Source: Streptomyces sp. SCSIO 30461 (GTDB lineage Bacteria > Actinomycetota > Actinomycetes > Streptomycetales > Streptomycetaceae). Taken from it: a DNA stretch of 64,000 nt. A model generated the notes under the pieces. It had not been told where the DNA came from, made no database searches, and worked only from the letters and a program-made list of their open reading frames with translations. Positions within the stretch are counted from its first letter, which is position 1, and each line of letters starts with the position of its first letter. The position numbers and the translations under genes are program-made. Where the stretch lies: the NCBI RefSeq assembly GCF_037023745.1, contig NZ_CP146101.1:5472001-5536000 (forward strand), read 5' to 3'. Below, piece after piece: positions 9,964-18,460 of this stretch.

Positions 9964-10072
9964 CGACGTCCGGCCTTCGGCGGCCACAGACCGCGGGCTC
10001 CGCCGCCACAGGGCCCCGGTCCGGCGGCCCAGGACCCCGAAGGACCCGGTGGGCCAGGACCCAGGACAGCCG

Positions 10073-11161
10073 TCACACGACCGTACGGCCGTTGACGACC
10101 ACCCTTCGCGGCGCGGCGAGCACCGCCACGTCCGCCCGCGGATCCGCCTCGTACACCACGAGGTCCGCGGGGGCTCCCTCCTCCAGGCCCGGGCGCCCGA
10201 GCCAGCTCCGGGCACCCCATGCCGTCGCGGAGAGCGCCTCCACCGCCGGGATGCCCGCCTTCACCAGCTCCGCGACCTCAGCGGCGACAAGCCCATGCGG
10301 CAGCGACCCGCCCGCGTCCGTGCCGACGAAGACCGGGACTCCGGCGTCGTACGCCGCACGCACGGTGTCGTAGCGGCGCTCGTGCAGTCGCCGCATATGC
10401 GCGGCCCAGCGCGGGAACTTCCCCTCGCCGCCCGCCGCGAGTCCCGGGAAGGTCGCGATGTTGACCAGCGTGGGAACGATCGCGACACCACGCTCCGCGA
10501 ACAGCGGAATGGTCTCCTCGGTCAGCCCGGTCGCATGCTCGACGCAGTCGATACCCGCCTCGACGAGGTCCCGGAGCGAGTCCTCGGCGAAGCAGTGGGC
10601 GGTGACCCGGGCACCCAGCCGATGTGCCTCGGCGATGGCCGCCTCGGCGGCCTCGCGCGGCCAGCAGGCGCCCAGATCACCCGCCTCGCGATCGAGCCAG
10701 TCGCCGACCAGCTTGACCCAGCCGTCGCCCCGGCGCGCCTCCCGCGCCACATAGGCGACAAGTTCGTCGGGCTCGATCTCATGGCCGTAGTTGCGGATGT
10801 AGCGGCGGGTGCGCGCGATATGGCGTCCTGCCCTGATGACCTTGGGGAGGTCGTCACGGTCGTCGATCCAGCGGGTGTCGGCGGGTGAGCCGGCGTCCCT
10901 GATGAGCAGGGTGCCCGCGTCACGGTCGGCGAGCGCCTGCTTCTCGCTGGTCACCTCGTCCACGGCACCGTGCGCGTCGAGGCCCACATGGCAGTGGGCG
11001 TCGACCAGACCGGGCAGCGCCCAGCCGTCCACCGTCCGTACGTCCCCGGCCACGGGGCGTCGGAAGGTGACGCGTCCACCGACCACCCACAGCTCGTCTC
11101 GCACCTCCTGCGGACCGACGAGCACCCGACCTCTCACATGCAGCACCACGCCATCGCTCAT
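10073..11161 (-). CDS. Amidohydrolase family protein
   Basis: Metal-dependent hydrolase of 362 residues with the imidazolonepropionase/prolidase-like TIM-barrel layout. The N-terminal beta strands lead to the metal motif GLVDAHCHVGLD; further metal ligands are in VTAHCFAEDS and VEHATG, and the catalytic Asp is probably in FVGTDAGGSLPHG. The substrate cannot be told. ATG 11161 was chosen because MSDGVVLHVRGRVLVG is the expected beta-rich opening; the frame stays open 240 bases further upstream without coding character. It is divergent from ectA across 457 bases. Confidence 0.85.
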   Translation of the reverse strand: MSDGVVLHVRGRVLVGPQEVRDELWVVGGRVTFRRPVAGDVRTVDGWALPGLVDAHCHVGLDAHGAVDEVTSEKQALADRDAGTLLIRDAGSPADTRWIDDRDDLPKVIRAGRHIARTRRYIRNYGHEIEPDELVAYVAREARRGDGWVKLVGDWLDREAGDLGACWPREAAEAAIAEAHRLGARVTAHCFAEDSLRDLVEAGIDCVEHATGLTEETIPLFAERGVAIVPTLVNIATFPGLAAGGEGKFPRWAAHMRRLHERRYDTVRAAYDAGVPVFVGTDAGGSLPHGLVAAEVAELVKAGIPAVEALSATAWGARSWLGRPGLEEGAPADLVVYEADPRADVAVLAAPRRVVVNGRTVV

Positions 11162-11618
11162 GGCAGGCACTCTACGAGCACCGGTGACGCCTCCGGCAGA
11201 GCATGCACGTGCATCGGCGTTCGGGCGCGAGGAAATTCCCTGCACTCCCGCACGACCTCGGACACTACCCATCAACTCAATCGACCACTCTCGCAGGAGG
11301 CAAATAGAGAGTGAATTCAAGAATACGGGATGCATTTTATTCAGAGTAGCTCCCCGTATTCTTCTGCCCCGTTTTCCCCACCCTAAACGCCAAGATTTCA
11401 CTGGGGTGCAACTCCACCATTCCAGTCATGCTCCGCAGGTCGCCCGACATGTGACCGACTCCACATCGGCGGTTTTTTGCCCCGATAACTCCCAGACAAA
11501 GAGGGCCAGTTCGGGAACCCTCGCGCCAGCGCGCGCACGCGCGATAACACAGACTCATGCCTCACCCAACCCCCTGGACACATGCGATCTCGCAATTTGC
11601 TCGGTAAATTCAATTCGC
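11162..11618. promoter_or_regulatory. Divergent regulatory region upstream of ectABCD
   Basis: No gene is visible in these 457 bases. From about 11290 to 11618 the sequence is clearly richer in A+T than its surroundings. TAAATT at 11605-11610 could be a -10 element only 8 bases before the ectA ATG, and no Shine-Dalgarno sequence precedes that ATG, so a leaderless ectA transcript is possible. A convincing -35 is not visible. Confidence 0.45.
11319..11363. repeat. 11-bp perfect inverted repeat upstream of ectA
   Basis: AAGAATACGGG (11319-11329) and CCCGTATTCTT (11353-11363) are perfect inverse complements around a 23-base AT-rich spacer. It lies about 255-300 bases before ectA and 160-200 bases before the divergent amidohydrolase start. 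It may be an operator pair or an RNA stem-loop. Confidence 0.5.
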
Positions 11619-12122
11619 ATGACCACCGCATTGAGCATCGACAGCCCACGAGTGGAGGACGGAGCCGCGATCTGGCGAATTGCCCGCGACTCCGAGGTCC
11701 TGGACCTGAACTCCTCGTACAGCTATCTGCTGTGGTGCCGCGATTTCGCCGCGACATCCGTGGTGGCCCGCGGCGTGGACGGCGAACCGATCGCGTTCAT
11801 CACCGGCTACATCCGGCCCGAGCGCCCGGAGACCCTGGTCGTCTGGCAGGTCGCCGTCGACGAGGCGCACCGGGGCCGCGGACTGGCCGGGACGCTCCTG
11901 GAGGCGCTCGCCACGCGGGGCGCCGCGCACGGTGTACGCATGATCGAGACCACCGTCACGCCCGACAACACCGCGTCCGACCGCCTCTTCGCCTCTTTCG
12001 CCGCCCGTCGGGGGGCGAGCCTGGAACGCGAGGTGCTCTTCGACGGCGGGCTGTTCCCCGACGGAGGTCACCAGCCGGAAGTGCTGTACCGAATCGGCCC
12101 GATCACGCCCGCCTCCGGCTGA
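11619..12122 (+). CDS. ectA: L-2,4-diaminobutyrate N-acetyltransferase EctA
   Basis: GNAT-fold acetyltransferase that makes N-gamma-acetyl-L-2,4-diaminobutyrate, the second step of ectoine synthesis. The 167-residue product is the usual family size. The EctA opening IWRIARDSEVLDLNSSYSYL and the acetyl-CoA loop VDEAHRGRGLAGTLL are both present. ATG 11619 is the only start just upstream of this conserved block. It has no clear ribosome binding site, so leaderless translation is likely. It is first in the ectABCD operon, 80 bases before ectB. Confidence 0.95.
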   Translation: MTTALSIDSPRVEDGAAIWRIARDSEVLDLNSSYSYLLWCRDFAATSVVARGVDGEPIAFITGYIRPERPETLVVWQVAVDEAHRGRGLAGTLLEALATRGAAHGVRMIETTVTPDNTASDRLFASFAARRGASLEREVLFDGGLFPDGGHQPEVLYRIGPITPASG

Positions 12123-12202
12123 GCGGCACCACCGCCGCTGCCGGCCAGACAGGGCTACCAGCCCGCGTTCCAGCCCGAACACCCACACCAGGAGAAATCG
12201 CT

Positions 12203-13471
12203 GTGACCATCACCCCGCCCGCCCTGAGTGTCTTCGAGACCCTGGAGTCGGAGGTGCGCAGCTACTGCCGCGGTTGGCCCGCCGTGTTCGACCGTGCGCA
12301 GGGCGCCCGCCTCACCGACGAGGACGGCCACTCCTACCTCGACTTCTTCGCCGGCGCAGGGTCACTCAACTACGGGCACAACAACCCCGTGCTCAAACGC
12401 GCGCTGCTGGACTACCTGGAGCGCGACGGCATCACCCACGGCCTCGACATGGCGACGACGGCGAAGCGTGCCTTCCTGGAGTCGTTCCAGAACATCGTGC
12501 TGCGCCCGCGCGATCTGCCGTACAAGGTGATGTTCCCCGGCCCGACCGGCACCAACGCCGTGGAGGCCGCCCTCAAACTGGCCCGCAAGGTGAAGGGCCG
12601 CGAGGCGATCGTCTCGTTCACCAACGCGTTCCACGGGATGTCCCTCGGTTCGCTCGCCGTGACGGGCAACGCCTTCAAGCGGGCCGGCGCCGGCATACCG
12701 CTGGTCCACGGCACCCCGATGCCGTTCGACAACTACTTCGACGGTCAGGTACCGGACTTCCTGTGGTTCGAGCGGCTGCTGGAGGACCAGGGCTCCGGCC
12801 TCAACAAGCCCGCCGCAGTCATCGTCGAGACCGTGCAGGGCGAGGGCGGTGTCAACGTGGCGCGCGCCGAGTGGCTGCGGGCGCTGGCCGACCTGTGCCA
12901 CCGCCAGGACATGCTGCTCATCGTGGACGACATCCAGATGGGCTGCGGCCGCACCGGCGCCTTCTTCTCCTTCGAGGAAGCGGGCATCACGCCGGACATC
13001 GTCACGCTGTCCAAGTCGATCAGCGGCTACGGGCTGCCCATGTCGCTGTGCCTGTTCGCGCCGGAGCTGGACATCTGGGAGCCGGGCGAGCACAACGGCA
13101 CGTTCCGCGGCAACAACCCGGCCTTCGTGACCGCCGCCGCCGCGCTGGACACATACTGGGCCGACGGCCAGATGGAGAAGCAGACCATCGCCCGCAGCGA
13201 GCAGGTCGAGCAGACCCTGCTGTCGATCGCCGACGAGAACTCGGCGGCCGGGGTCCACTTCCGCGGTCGCGGGCTCGTCTGGGGCATGGAGTTCGCCGAG
13301 AAGAGCCGCGCGTCCGCCGTCTGCGCCCGCGCCTTCGAGCTGGGCCTGCTGCTGGAGACCTCGGGACCGGAGAGCGAGGTGGTCAAGCTGCTGCCGCCGC
13401 TCACCGTGACGCCCGACGAGCTGGACGAGGGTCTCAGCACGCTCGCCCGTGCCGTCCGCGAGACAGCCTGA
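12203..13471 (+). CDS. ectB: Diaminobutyrate--2-oxoglutarate transaminase EctB
   Basis: Class III PLP aminotransferase converting aspartate semialdehyde to L-2,4-diaminobutyrate with glutamate as donor, the first committed step of ectoine synthesis. The 422-residue length matches the family. Markers are the GPTGTNAVEAALKLAR cofactor phosphate segment, the VDDIQMGCGRTG aspartate motif and the PLP lysine in TLSKSISGYG. GTG 12203 follows AGGAGA at a spacing of about 8 bases. Aspartate semialdehyde also feeds dapA, found about 20 kb away. Confidence 0.97.
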   Translation: MTITPPALSVFETLESEVRSYCRGWPAVFDRAQGARLTDEDGHSYLDFFAGAGSLNYGHNNPVLKRALLDYLERDGITHGLDMATTAKRAFLESFQNIVLRPRDLPYKVMFPGPTGTNAVEAALKLARKVKGREAIVSFTNAFHGMSLGSLAVTGNAFKRAGAGIPLVHGTPMPFDNYFDGQVPDFLWFERLLEDQGSGLNKPAAVIVETVQGEGGVNVARAEWLRALADLCHRQDMLLIVDDIQMGCGRTGAFFSFEEAGITPDIVTLSKSISGYGLPMSLCLFAPELDIWEPGEHNGTFRGNNPAFVTAAAALDTYWADGQMEKQTIARSEQVEQTLLSIADENSAAGVHFRGRGLVWGMEFAEKSRASAVCARAFELGLLLETSGPESEVVKLLPPLTVTPDELDEGLSTLARAVRETA

Positions 13472-13548
13472 CCCCCGCACACATGTGCGCACCCGGCATC
13501 GACCGGAAAAGACCCGAAAGCCCGGAATAGAGAGGTTCTGAACCCACC

Positions 13549-13947
13549 GTGATCGTCCGTTCGCTCAAGGCCATCGAGGACACCGACCGGCATGTCAGGG
13601 CCAAATCGGGCACCTGGGAGAGCAAGCGCATCGTGCTCGCCAAGGAGAAGGTCGGCTTCTCACTGCACGAGACCGTGCTGTACGCGGGTACGGAGACGTC
13701 GATGTGGTATGCCAACCACATCGAGGCCGTGCTGTGCGTCGAGGGTGAGGCGGAACTCACCGACGACGAGACCGGCGAATCGCACTGGATCGAGCCCGGC
13801 ACCATGTACCTGCTGAACGGCCACGAGCGTCACACACTGCGCCCCAAGACCGACTTCCGCTGTGTCTGCGTGTTCAACCCGCCCGTGACCGGACGGGAGG
13901 ACCACGACGAGAACGGCGTCTACCCCCTGCTGACCGAGGAGGGCTGA
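13549..13947 (+). CDS. ectC: L-ectoine synthase EctC
   Basis: Cupin-fold cyclase that closes N-gamma-acetyldiaminobutyrate to ectoine. The 132-residue protein shows the family sequence throughout: [10 protein letters not shown] at the start, [18 protein letters not shown] in the cupin core and the H-E-R-H segment [14 protein letters not shown] 13549 follows AGAGG about 13 bases upstream. ectD begins three bases after its stop. Confidence 0.97.
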   Translation: MIVRSLKAIEDTDRHVRAKSGTWESKRIVLAKEKVGFSLHETVLYAGTETSMWYANHIEAVLCVEGEAELTDDETGESHWIEPGTMYLLNGHERHTLRPKTDFRCVCVFNPPVTGREDHDENGVYPLLTEEG

Positions 13948-13950
13948 CAC

Positions 13951-14841
13951 ATGACCACCGCGATCACCGATCTCTACCCGACCCGCGGGACCACCGAGGC
14001 GGCCGTCCCCCGTCAGGACCCGGTCGTCTGGTCGGCGCCCGGCGCTCCCGGGCCGATCGCTCCGTCGGCCCTCCAGTCGTATGAACGTGACGGCTTCCTC
14101 GCCATCGAGGAGCTCATCACACCGGCCGAGGTGGCGACCTACCGCGCCGAGCTCAACCGGCTGGTCTCGGACCCGGCGGTCAGGGCCGACGAGCGCTCAA
14201 TCATCGAGCCGAAGTCCCAGGACGTGCGCACCGTGTTCGAGGTGCACAGGATCAGCGAGCTGTTCGCCGGTCTGGTGCGCGATGAGCGGGTGGTCGGCCG
14301 GGCGCGCCAGATACTCGGCTCCGACGTGTACGTGCACCAGTCGCGGATCAACGTCAAGCCGGGCTTCGGAGCCTCGGGCTTCTACTGGCACTCGGACTTC
14401 GAGACCTGGCACGCCGAGGACGGGCTGCCCCGGATGCGGACCGTGTCGGTGTCGATCGCACTGACCGAGAACTTCGACACCAACGGCGGCCTGATGATCA
14501 TGCCCGGGTCGCACAGGACGTTCCTCGGCTGCGCGGGCGAGACGCCGAAGGACAACTACAAGAAGTCGCTGCAGATGCAGGACGCGGGCACGCCGTCGGA
14601 CGAGATGCTGACCGCGTTCGCCGACCGGCACGGCATCCGGCTGTTCACGGGCAAGGCCGGATCCGCGACCTGGTTCGACTGCAACGCGATGCACGGGTCG
14701 GGGGACAACATCACCCCGTATCCGCGCAGCAACGTCTTCATCGTGTTCAACAGCGTGGAGAACACGGCTGAAGAGCCGTTCGCGGCGCCGGTGCCCCGGC
14801 CTTCGTTCATCGGAGCCCGGGACTTCACCCCGGTGCGCTGA
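13951..14841 (+). CDS. ectD: Ectoine 5-hydroxylase EctD
   Basis: Fe(II)/2-oxoglutarate dioxygenase that hydroxylates ectoine to 5-hydroxyectoine. The 296-residue product carries the facial triad at His147 and Asp149 (YWHSDFETW) and His248 (CNAMHGSGDN), plus the EctD signature around RINVKPGFGASGFYWHSD. It starts right after ectC in the same operon. The strain should therefore make hydroxyectoine as well as ectoine under salt or heat stress. A 15-bp hairpin ends the operon. Confidence 0.96.
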   Translation: MTTAITDLYPTRGTTEAAVPRQDPVVWSAPGAPGPIAPSALQSYERDGFLAIEELITPAEVATYRAELNRLVSDPAVRADERSIIEPKSQDVRTVFEVHRISELFAGLVRDERVVGRARQILGSDVYVHQSRINVKPGFGASGFYWHSDFETWHAEDGLPRMRTVSVSIALTENFDTNGGLMIMPGSHRTFLGCAGETPKDNYKKSLQMQDAGTPSDEMLTAFADRHGIRLFTGKAGSATWFDCNAMHGSGDNITPYPRSNVFIVFNSVENTAEEPFAAPVPRPSFIGARDFTPVR

Positions 14842-14855
14842 TCACCTCGCCGAAG

Positions 14856-14892
14856 GGCGGGCCGGTCGCGTATGTCGCGCGACCGGCCCGCC
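14856..14892. terminator. Terminator hairpin between ectD and the converging OYE gene
   Basis: A perfect 15-bp GC-rich stem (14856-14870 with 14878-14892) closes a 7-base loop, 14 bases after the ectD stop. The OYE gene converges on it, so it probably works in both directions. Confidence 0.75.
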
Positions 14893-14922
14893 GGCCGTAT
14901 ACGGCCCGTCCGCCCGATGCGC

Positions 14923-16002
14923 TCAGCCGGTGAGCGCGGGGTAGTCGGTGTACCCCTTCTCGTCCCCGCCGAAGAAGGTGGCCGGGTCGGGGGTGTTGTA
15001 CGGTCCGCCCGCCGCGAGCCTGGCCGGGAGGTCCGGGTTGGCGAGGAAGAGGGCGCCGTACGCCAGGATGTCGGCGATCCCGTCCTCGACCAGGGTGAGC
15101 GCGTCGTGGCCGGTGGGCCCGTCGGTCGCGGGGTTGAGGACGAGGGTGCCGGAGAACTCCTTGCGCAGATCGAGGATCAGCGGGCGCAGCGCGGGGGTGG
15201 CCTCCAGGATGTGCACATACGCGAGACCCAGCCCGTCCAGCTCGCGGAGCAGCGCCGGATAGGCCCGCTCCGCCTCCTCCAGCGGCTCGGCGATGTCGTT
15301 GTACGGGTTGGTCGGCGAGAGCCGGATGGCCGTGCGCTCGGGACCGATGGCCTCGGCGACGGCCTTGGTGACCTCGGCGGCGAAGCGGATCCTGGACTCG
15401 GCGTCGCCGCCCCACTCGTCGGTGCGGCGGTTGGTGTTCGGCGCGATGAACTGGTGGATGAGATAGCCGTTGGCGCCGTGCAGTTCGACCCCGTCGAAGC
15501 CGGCCTCCACGGCGCGTCGCGCGGCGGCGGCGAAGTCCTCGATGGTGGCGCGCACTTCGTCGGCGGTCAACTCCCGCGGGGTTCCGATGGCCTTGGGGCC
15601 TTCGTGGGTGAACACCTGGCCTTCGGCGGCAACCGCGGAGGGGCCGACCGGTACGAGCTCACCGGGCAGCACATCCGGGTGGCCGATGCGGCCCGCGTGC
15701 ATCAGCTGCGCGAAGATCCGGCCGCCCTCGGCGTGCACGGCGTCGGTGACCAGGCGCCAGGCCGCGACCTGCTCCGCGCTGTACAGACCGGGGGTGTCGG
15801 GGTAGCCCTGACCGACGACCGACGGCTGGATCCCCTCGGAGATGATCAGCCCGGCCGAGGCGCGCTGGGTGTAGTACTCCACGGTCGATCCGGTCGGCGT
15901 GAGACCGGGACCGAACGCGCGGCTGCGGGTCATCGGGGCCATCGCGATGCGGTTGGCGAGCCGGGTGCCGGACAGGTCGATCGGGTCGAAGGCGGTGGTC
16001 AT
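14923..16002 (-). CDS. Old Yellow Enzyme-type NADH:flavin oxidoreductase
   Basis: FMN-dependent ene-reductase of 359 residues (OYE/NemA class) reducing activated C=C bonds or electrophiles with NAD(P)H. Family marks are the N-terminal NRIAMAPMTRSRA, the substrate-binding pair in GFDGVELHGANGYLIHQF, and the NRRTDEWGGDAESRIRF segment. ATG 16002 is chosen because GGGAGG sits just upstream and the family opening MTTAFDPIDL follows. It is divergent from a MarR gene, and two operator-like palindromes lie in the gap, so induction by electrophiles or phenolics is plausible. Confidence 0.93.
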   Translation of the reverse strand: MTTAFDPIDLSGTRLANRIAMAPMTRSRAFGPGLTPTGSTVEYYTQRASAGLIISEGIQPSVVGQGYPDTPGLYSAEQVAAWRLVTDAVHAEGGRIFAQLMHAGRIGHPDVLPGELVPVGPSAVAAEGQVFTHEGPKAIGTPRELTADEVRATIEDFAAAARRAVEAGFDGVELHGANGYLIHQFIAPNTNRRTDEWGGDAESRIRFAAEVTKAVAEAIGPERTAIRLSPTNPYNDIAEPLEEAERAYPALLRELDGLGLAYVHILEATPALRPLILDLRKEFSGTLVLNPATDGPTGHDALTLVEDGIADILAYGALFLANPDLPARLAAGGPYNTPDPATFFGGDEKGYTDYPALTG

Positions 16003-16024
16003 GGGGGCCTCCCTGGCGAGAATA

Positions 16025-16081
16025 TTGGTCGGCCAAATAATTGGCTCGAGATTCACTGTACCTCATTGCTTGGCCGACCAA
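16025..16081. promoter_or_regulatory. Twin operator palindromes between OYE and marR
   Basis: TTGGTCGGCCAA (16025-16036) and TTGGCCGACCAA (16070-16081) are exact inverse complements of each other. Each is also close to self-palindromic (TTGG-N4-CCAA). An extra half-site TTGGC lies at 16041. The placement, 23 bases before the OYE start and about 110 before marR, fits binding by the divergently encoded MarR dimer. Confidence 0.7.
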
Positions 16082-16189
16082 AGTAATCTGGAGGAGGGAA
16101 TATATGGGAGCGTCGGGGCTACCTGGCACTCCACCCGCCAGAGCCCCTCAAGCTCCCCGGAACCCGACGAAGCCCGACAAGGAGGCCCG

Positions 16190-16750
16190 ATGAAACCCGA
16201 GGCCAACCCTGAGACCGGTGCCGCCTGCACCGACGGCCTGCTGCCGCTGGCCGCCCGGAGCGGCCCGGTGACCCATGCGGTCACCCGGGTGGCCCGGCTG
16301 CACCGGATGGCCGCCGGCAAGCTGCTGCGGCAGGTCGGGCTCTATCCCGGCCAGGAGGCCGTGATGATGCTGCTGTGGCAGAAGGGGCCGGTACGGCAGT
16401 CGGAGCTCATCAAGATCTGCGAGCTCGACCCCTCGACCATCACCAAGATGCTCCAGCGCCTCGAGCAGTCGGGGCATGTCCGCCGCAGACCCGACCCGGC
16501 CGACCGGCGTGCGGTGCTGGTCGAGGCGACGGAGACCAGCTGCGCGCTGTTCACCGATGTCAACCGGGCCTGGCGCGAGCTGGAGGAACACACCCTCGCC
16601 GGCCTTGACCCGACCGAGCGCGCCGAGCTCGGCCGGCTTCTGGCCAAGGTCGAGGAGAACCTCTGCCCGGAGACGTTCTGCGGCCCGGAGGCAGGGGCTC
16701 AGCCGGACAGCACGTCGAGCGCCCTGTCCACGTCCGCCTCCGAGTTGTAG
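16190..16750 (+). CDS. MarR-family transcriptional regulator
   Basis: Winged-helix dimeric regulator of 186 residues. The DNA-binding region is QSELIKICELDPSTITKML with the wing RRRPDPADRRAV, near residues 75-110. ATG 16190 has AGGAGG seven bases upstream. It probably represses itself and the divergent OYE gene through the twin palindromes. The last 52 bases overlap the 3' end of the converging aminotransferase gene, so the Ser/Ala-rich C terminus (DSTSSALSTSASEL) may be a late extension. Confidence 0.9.
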   Translation: MKPEANPETGAACTDGLLPLAARSGPVTHAVTRVARLHRMAAGKLLRQVGLYPGQEAVMMLLWQKGPVRQSELIKICELDPSTITKMLQRLEQSGHVRRRPDPADRRAVLVEATETSCALFTDVNRAWRELEEHTLAGLDPTERAELGRLLAKVEENLCPETFCGPEAGAQPDSTSSALSTSASEL

Positions 16751-17745
16751 AGGTGGAACGAGGCCCGCATGTTCCCCGCGCGGGCCGACACGACGACCCC
16801 GGCACGGGCCAGCTCCGGCCCCCGGTCGCCGAGCCCCGGCACGGCCACGATGGCGGAATCACCCGGCACGGGCGAGTGCCCGAGCTCGATCAACCCCCGG
16901 CGGAAGCGAGCCGCGAGCGCGGTGTCGTGCGCGTGGATCCGCTCCACCCCGGATCGCTCCACCAGCGCGAGTGAGTGCTCCGCCGCGTGGTACGAGAGGA
17001 AGGCCGGCGGCTCGTCGTAGCGCCGTGCCGACCGGGCGAACTCCTCCACCGGCCCATAGGTGCCCCGCGACAGATCCTCGGCCGCCAGCCACCCCGCGTG
17101 GAGCGGGAGCAGCGACCGCTGCGCCTCCTCCGTGACCGTGAGGAACGACGCCCCGCGCGGGCAGAGCAGGTACTTGAACGCGGCCGTGACGGTGTAGTCG
17201 TACTCCCCCGCGTCCAGCGGCAACCAGCCCGCGGACTGGCTGGCATCGAGCAGGACACGGGCTCCATGGCCACGCGCCGCCTCCCGTACGGCGGTGAGAT
17301 CGGCGACCCTCCCGTCCGCCGACTGCACGGCGGACAACGCGACCAGTGCCGTCCCCGGACCGACCGCATCGGCGATCCGCTCCAGCGGCGCATACCGCAC
17401 CTTCAGATCGCCGCGAGCAGCGAAGGGGGTGACCACCGAGCTGAACTCCCCCTCGACTGAAACCACTTCCGCCCCGGCCGGCAACGAGGCCGCGATCAGC
17501 CCGACATGCACGGCCACCGATCCGCCGAGCGCCACCCGCTCGGCCGCGACACCGGCGATCCGGCCGAAGGAGGCACGGACCGCCTCAGTGGTCTCGAAGC
17601 TGCCCGAGCCCCCGGTCCACCCGGAAGCAACCTGCTCGGCGAGTCGTCTGACGGCCTCGACCGAACGTCGGGGCAAGAGCCCGCAGCTGGAGGTGTTCAG
17701 ATACGTCGATGCGGGCGCGAACTCGGCGCCTCCCAGAGTGTCCAC
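16699..17745 (-). CDS. Class V aminotransferase / cysteine desulfurase-like PLP enzyme
   Basis: PLP fold-type I protein of 348 residues. It has the class V N terminus YLNTSSCGLLPR, the Asp/Gln motif LLDASQSAGWLPLD and the PLP lysine in VTAAFKYLLCPRG. It is not a housekeeping NifS/SufS: the usual C-terminal catalytic cysteine loop is not visible, so a selenocysteine-lyase or aminotransferase-like reaction is possible. The substrate is unknown. The GTG at 17745 follows GAGGAG at 6 bases. Confidence 0.82.
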   Translation of the reverse strand: MDTLGGAEFAPASTYLNTSSCGLLPRRSVEAVRRLAEQVASGWTGGSGSFETTEAVRASFGRIAGVAAERVALGGSVAVHVGLIAASLPAGAEVVSVEGEFSSVVTPFAARGDLKVRYAPLERIADAVGPGTALVALSAVQSADGRVADLTAVREAARGHGARVLLDASQSAGWLPLDAGEYDYTVTAAFKYLLCPRGASFLTVTEEAQRSLLPLHAGWLAAEDLSRGTYGPVEEFARSARRYDEPPAFLSYHAAEHSLALVERSGVERIHAHDTALAARFRRGLIELGHSPVPGDSAIVAVPGLGDRGPELARAGVVVSARAGNMRASFHLYNSEADVDRALDVLSG

Positions 17746-17841
17746 CAGTCTCCTCGAACGTGTTGCGAAAGTGGCGCCGACCGCCGGGAGGGCGGGCGCG
17801 CGGTGTCTGGTGTGCGGGCGACCGCAGCGGCCCGTTCCGCA

Positions 17842-18456
17842 TCAGGACCCGTCGCGCAGTCCGTCCGGCCAGGACGTGCGGAACTCGATGTGGTCGAAGG
17901 CGGCGACACAGCCCTCGCCCACCGGCGACTGGACCAGGAATCCGACCAGCGCCGCGTCGGCCTGTTCACGGGTGCCCAGGCTGAAGATCCGGACGAAGGT
18001 CCAGTGAACGCCGTCCGTGGACGCGTGGAAGGCGAAGGCGCCGCCGGTGCGGCTGATACGGAGCCAGGCGCGATCGCCGTCCACCACGAATGAGTTGGCG
18101 TCGTCGGAGTGGCCCCGGGTGACGACCGTGCTGATGGTCGGGGTGTCCGGCGACAGTTCCAGGCAGAGCTTGGCCCATTCGCGTTCGGCGGCTTGGAGAT
18201 AGAGGGCGCCCGCGTCGAAGGCTGCTCCGAGGCCTGCCTTCACCCGGGCGATCAGCTGGAAGTCGCCCTCGGGTGCGCCGAGCAGGCGGGGCGCGTCGGA
18301 GACCGGGGCAAGGGACTCGCCGGTGGGCGGGACGAAACGGTCCTGGCGGGCACCCGCCCAGCCGGTGAGCGTGCCGTTCTCGTACGCCCAGTGGGCGTCG
18401 GGGCCGTACGGACGGAGCGGGAAGGGGAGTTCCGGCAGGGTGATCTCCTCGGTCAC
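17842..18456 (-). CDS. DUF1349 domain protein
   Basis: The 204-residue protein is similar to DUF1349 (YnaB-like) proteins, which have a concanavalin-like beta sandwich. Recognisable segments are AGALYLQAAEREWAKLCLE, VVTRGHSDDANSF and RISRTGGAFAFHASTDGVHW. The biochemical role is unknown. It starts 4 bases after the aldehyde dehydrogenase stop, so the two are probably co-transcribed from the dehydrogenase promoter. Confidence 0.85.
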   Translation of the reverse strand: MTEEITLPELPFPLRPYGPDAHWAYENGTLTGWAGARQDRFVPPTGESLAPVSDAPRLLGAPEGDFQLIARVKAGLGAAFDAGALYLQAAEREWAKLCLELSPDTPTISTVVTRGHSDDANSFVVDGDRAWLRISRTGGAFAFHASTDGVHWTFVRIFSLGTREQADAALVGFLVQSPVGEGCVAAFDHIEFRTSWPDGLRDGS

Positions 18457-18460
18457 CGGG

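Noticed and set aside
16699..17745. Calling the PLP enzyme a second SufS
   Set aside because: The C-terminal cysteine loop (GHHCARP-like) seen in SufS at 38722-39990 is missing, and it has no Fe-S genes beside it.
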